Assembly (NCBI GenBank): GCA_023630585.1
Contig: CM042562.1
Coordinates: 9,698,684 to 9,762,683 of the forward strand
Direction of reading: 5' to 3'
DNA length: 64,000 nt
Source: Cranoglanis bouderius
Taxonomy: Eukaryota; Chordata; Actinopteri; Siluriformes; Cranoglanididae
A program made the translations under genes and the position numbers. The notes under the pieces were generated by a model. The model was not told where the DNA came from. It ran no database searches and was given only the letters and a program-made list of their open reading frames with translations. This document shows positions 60,385-64,000 of this stretch, piece after piece (within the stretch, counting starts at the first letter, position 1; each line of letters begins with the position of its first letter).

Positions 60385-60535
60385 TTATTTATTTGGCTAA
60401 GATTTTTATCCAACTCCAAATCACCAGAGCATTTGAGGGTTAAAAGCCTTGCTCTCAGACACAAACGTGGGCTGCATGGTGGTGCTGGAATTTGAACTCA
60501 CAACCTTTCAGTAGTCCAGAGTCTTAACCATGAGT
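60385..60535 (-). mobile_element. Degraded tRNA-SINE fragment in nrxn1 intron
   Basis: Complementary B-box region GGAATTTGAACTCACAACC, with GAGGGTTAAAAGCCTTGCTC. Old and diverged. Confidence 0.6.
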
Positions 60536-61269
60536 CTGTTCAATGATCAGCGGAAAAAAAAAACACTGCTAAATAAACATTTACATTCTCAACACAAATA
60601 CTCCCTGCACCTGAGTGAAACTAGTACATATTAACATCTTGTTAATTTAGAGTTATTTTTAATAGTACTAATTAGAGGTTAATCGTATATATTATTATTG
60701 CAATATACTCAATCAAAAGGTCAGTGAGGTTAACCTTTATCCACTGACTACTATGATTTACAATACACCTTTATGATATTTATAGCCAACCTTCAGCCTT
60801 CAAGACCTCTTAATGTCATCCCTCCATAATCTTTAGTGATAAGTTATACAGACAGATATATGGCAGATAGTGATTTCTCTAAAGTCAGTATCTAAAGCAC
60901 ACAGACTAAGCCCTCTAATCTCTTGGTGATACCGAAAGAGGGTATTAGAGATCACACTGTATACATCTTCACATGAAGGATACATTAGATTAGATTTGTT
61001 GATGGATGAAAATGGCTACCATTCAAGTACAGCAAAAGGTTTACTTTTGGGTGCTTTTGGTGAGTAGTTGTGATGAATGTTCATAGTTATATAGTTGTAC
61101 ATTAGTTTCTGATACTATGGTGTGTGAAGACACTATTGAAATACTCTATTATGTGCTTGTAATCTGGTTAATTATAACAGATCTAACAATATTATTATAA
61201 GACTAGTGGGTACAGTATATTTATAGTAATAATGGTTTCTAGGTATGGTTGCATTAGCTTGATGATTAT

Positions 61270-61445
61270 TAATTTACATTTACTCATTTGGCAGAGGCTT
61301 GTGTCCAAAGTGACTTACAGTTTAGCCGAGCAGATGACGGTTAAGAGTTTTGCTCAAGGAGCCAGCAGTGGCAGCTTGGCAATACCATGATTCGGACCTA
61401 CAACCTTCTGATCAGTAGCCCAGAGCCCTATCCGCCGAGCCCTCA
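61270..61445 (-). mobile_element. tRNA-SINE in nrxn1 intron
   Basis: Complementary tail CATTTGGCAGAGGCTTGTG, GTGACTTACAGTTTAGCCGA, B-box side CATGATTCGGACCTACAACC, head side GATCAGTAGCCCAGAGC. Confidence 0.7.
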
Positions 61446-62308
61446 ACTAATAAAATGTGGTAACAGTTATTTAGTAACAGAATGCCTTGCCCTTAGGGGA
61501 CTACATACAGTGGGTATGTATGTTTGAGAATAACACACTCTGACAGTATGAAAAAACACATATTGGAGAAGCTATAGTTGTTTACACAGGGCACTGTATG
61601 TCCATGCGTCACATAGCGTTTGCACCATGCCTGCTCAAGCCACAGTGGAGCCACTGTATATGTTTGTGCTCTCTCTGAGTAAATCTTGTCCTTCACCCTA
61701 AAATCACAGCACTTTGCATGGACAGCACTCAAAACAAACTGTCACTTTGATGAGAGCCTACATGTCTCTGGCTCTGTTAGCAGTACTCGAGTGAAGCTAC
61801 ACAATCCTGACATGCTAGTCAACCCAGCGTAGACATGCCAGAAAGGCTCAGAGAGGAACCTTAGGTCTCTTTCATATAAATGCAAGTGAAAATAGTATTA
61901 GCAATGTACTATGCGCTGTAGGCATTTACTGTAATAGAGATAATGGCCCCACTTAGGTAGTAGTGGTCGAGGCAGAGGGTGGATGTGAACATAAAATCAA
62001 TACTGCAAACTGTAAAGGATGTCTGGTTGATAATTCTCAGTGATCAGCCCTCATATTTAGTAGCATATTTCCTAAATTTGAATGCATCATTCATTGTAAA
62101 ATGATTATTCAGTTGCCAGTGTACAAAGATATTCCCATTATTTAAAAAAATCTTGTCAAGAGAGGACACAGTAGGAGTAGGTCTGCAAAAACATATGCCA
62201 TCCTGCACTGCAGCTTCTAAACAGCTTAATACTTCTTTGTCATTATTTATGCCATGGCACCTTTTATGTTCTTGATTATTCATTCATTCATCAGCTTTTT
62301 TGTTCTAG

Positions 62309-62362
62309 TGGAAGTTGTGGTGCATGCATTTTGTACTTGGTCGAGCGGAGCAGACTGTGGCG
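62309..62362 (+). CDS. Weak candidate alternative exon in nrxn1 intron (54 nt)
   Basis: A T-rich tract ending TTGTTCTAG precedes a 54-nt open segment followed by a strong GGTAAGTC donor. It is phase 1 at both ends, so it could be included after the LNS1-EGF exon without shifting the frame. The peptide would be V-E-V-V-V-H-A-F-C-T-W-S-S-G-A-D-C-G. I see no resemblance to the known neurexin splice-site-1 inserts, so this may be a chance or cryptic exon. Confidence 0.2.
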
Positions 62363-63657
62363 GTAAGTCTTGGGTCATTGTTCCACTTAAGATGCAAAAC
62401 AACAGAGGTAGGCCTGGATGCTTTCAAAACACTATGAGATAGACGTGGCATTTTAGGGAGACTTGGATCACAGGGGCTGCCCAGAAACAGGTTGGCCCAA
62501 GGAAAGAGTGGTTTGTGTTGAATGAAAGCATGGCTGTCTGTATTCTCAAGGTAATGTACTTCTCTTTAGAGAAGGAAAACAGTCAAATATAGTCAGAAAA
62601 CATAGTCATTAATTCTTATGATGACTATATGGAGTAATCCATCACAGTACAGGTACTGTACATTTTATTATTACTGACCTAACTGACCAGTTTTGTTTTC
62701 TCTCAGTGGGTGTATGCTGCATCACCTGATTTCTTTATTTAACAATTGCATGGCTTATGACTAAGCAAATGAATCTCTAGAAATCATTTGGAAATGTACT
62801 GCCTTTAAGATAACAGATTTGATTTCAAAACCTTTTATTAATTTTATCTTGAATAAACATGAGTTACGTCATATAACCTGATTTCAATTTCTTACGCGTT
62901 AAAGCTGCACTTACAGTGAGGGGGTACAACTTTGAATTAATTCAGAGATATTAGGAGTTAATCATCACACATTGATCACTCTCATTTGCTTTCAGGTATT
63001 TAACTTCTTGCATGTTTGTGCATGCTCTCCGAAATATTACAGTTTCAATACATATTTAACTGGCATTAGAAACACCCATTCACTAAGATCTTTTAGTAAA
63101 CTTCTTTCAACCAGGAAGACTTATTTCAGATTAGGCATGTGTTTGTTTTGAATTAGATTGAATTTCTACATTTATATTAAAATGCGAAGCTTCCTTGGTG
63201 TGAAAGCAGTGCATATTCTGTTATTATGCACACGTGGTGCAAAGAAAACAGAACACGTCCCGTACCACTAATGGGGCCCAGCTGCTGAGGGGAGGAAGTA
63301 TGGGCATAGCAAAAAAGAAACAACAGGAAGAAGCGTGAGTGTTTCAACAGACAAACTCTAATTGGGCAAGCAATGAAAAAAAAAGTCTCCCTGGTTGAAT
63401 GTTCATCAAGTTCAATACACTAATGACAGTTATGAGTCTGGACCTTATTCAAAGCTAGAAACGGATATTGGAGACTTCAAGGAAATGAGACCCTGTGGTT
63501 TATCATCCATGGCAGCATTTGATTTGGCTTAGGCATTTGCACAGGATGATAAGACGCATGTAGCTTTGGTAGTCCTCAAGGTTGGGCCACCTTCTAGCCT
63601 GCATGCCTCTTAATCAATGTCTTCCTCTTTCTCTCCACGCCTCGGCCGGTCCTCCAG

Positions 63658-63675
63658 AAGAGGTCTACGTTGGAG
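63658..63675 (+). CDS. nrxn1: Candidate nrxn1 splice-site-1 microexon (18 nt)
   Basis: A pyrimidine-rich tract (about 63617-63655) ends in CCTCCAG, followed by 18 nt and then a GTGGGT donor. Joined in phase 1 to the upstream coding exon, it reads E-E-V-Y-V-G plus one base of a glycine codon, so inclusion or skipping keeps the frame. In mammalian neurexin-1 alpha the corresponding position carries a short alternative segment beginning EDNNVEG, the same length and phase by my recollection. The acceptor is a NAGNAG (CAGAAG), which could give an 18- or 15-nt exon. The call is inference from position, phase and splice signals; the peptide itself is too short to prove homology. Confidence 0.6.
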
Positions 63676-63978
63676 GTGGGTACACCTACACACTTCTATT
63701 CTCTTTTCATTCTCAAGTCCCCTTTGCCATATACTTCTGTCTATTTCCATATTTCAAACTGTTCTTCCTGAAATATGCTAAATGTAATTTTTGATCCATA
63801 TGGGGCCTCAAGGACGGTAAGTGAATCCAAAGTTTGCCTGTTGGTTGGGACCGGAACCATCTCTGAGGTTACTTAGAAGGTAAAAGGTATAAACATTCCA
63901 TCTTTAGCTTTATGTCCATTGCTTAATGTTGGTGTTGGTCACTATTCCCAGGGATTGGGCTCTGTCCTGTGCCTTCTA

Positions 63979-64000
63979 ATTTATTTATTTATTTATTTAT
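63979..64000. repeat. (TTTA)n at window end
   Basis: TTTA units run to the last base; the full length is unknown. Confidence 0.9.

Larger units (their letters stand above)
55109..63657 (+). other. nrxn1: Intron of nrxn1 after the LNS1-EGF exon
   Basis: This intron runs from the GTAAGA donor to the microexon candidate. It holds a GATA microsatellite (about 56330-56354), a Tc1-type MITE, an antisense LINE with a 5S-derived SINE, two tRNA-SINE fragments and otherwise unremarkable AT-rich sequence. No exon beyond the two candidates was recognised. Its end depends on the microexon call. Confidence 0.6.

Noticed and set aside
61508..61525. Another Tc1 family A terminus (CAGTGGGTAT)
   Set aside because: Only about 10 bp match and no partner end is seen; chance is likely.

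Overview
The window looks like a ray-finned fish chromosome. It is AT-rich and intron- and intergene-dominated, dense in di- and tetranucleotide microsatellites, and carries Tc1/mariner elements, L2-clade LINE relics, an RTE tail, tRNA- and 5S-derived SINEs and a Kolobok-type element. The tRNA-SINE family (15.57, 26.45, 35.06 kb and others) resembles repeats known from catfishes and relatives. A siluriform/otophysan source is therefore my best guess, but it is inference. No prokaryotic genes or CRISPR arrays are present.

Only one host protein-coding gene is well supported: the 5' part of neurexin-1 alpha (nrxn1) on the + strand. Its first coding exon (54397-55108) encodes a signal peptide, the first laminin-G/LNS domain and the first EGF-like repeat, and ends in phase 1 at a GTAAGA donor. 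About 8.5 kb downstream is an 18-nt phase-compatible microexon candidate (63658-63675) at the position expected for splice site 1. A second, weaker 54-nt exon candidate lies at 62309-62362. Upstream, a CpG-rich block (about 48.95-50.4 kb, with CACGTG and GC-box motifs) is the likely alpha promoter and non-coding first exon. The roughly 4-5 kb between it and the coding exon holds a minisatellite split by a Tc1-like transposon.

Layout: 1-48.9 kb is gene-poor sequence upstream of nrxn1, filled with repeats. These include a tRNA-SINE and TIR element (4.5-5.2 kb), an L2-tail-like repeat (6.6 kb), a 711-bp solo LTR inside a tiny Tc1 derivative (8.8-9.6 kb), L2-clade LINE relics with a SINE between blocks (15.1-16.8 and 18.6-20.4 kb) and a 1.57-kb Tc1-like element with a frameshifted DD35E transposase (27.3-28.9 kb). 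Further along are a 933-bp deletion derivative of another Tc1 family (33.3-34.2 kb), a TTAA-flanked THAP-encoding Kolobok-like element (35.2-36.5 kb), nested LINE tails (38.5-39.2 kb), a U1 snRNA-like locus on the minus strand (40.75-40.9 kb) and a longer Tc1 copy carrying an RTE insertion (43.9-46.3 kb). After the nrxn1 coding exon, the intron contains a Tc1-type MITE (56.4-56.9 kb), an antisense LINE with internal loss and a 5S-derived SINE (57.06-59.1 kb), and SINE fragments (60.4, 61.3 kb).

The only functional circuitry visible is neurexin: promoter, 5' UTR, secreted/adhesive N-terminus and an alternatively spliced microexon. The rest is a layered record of transposition, with several insertions datable relative to each other by target-site duplications.
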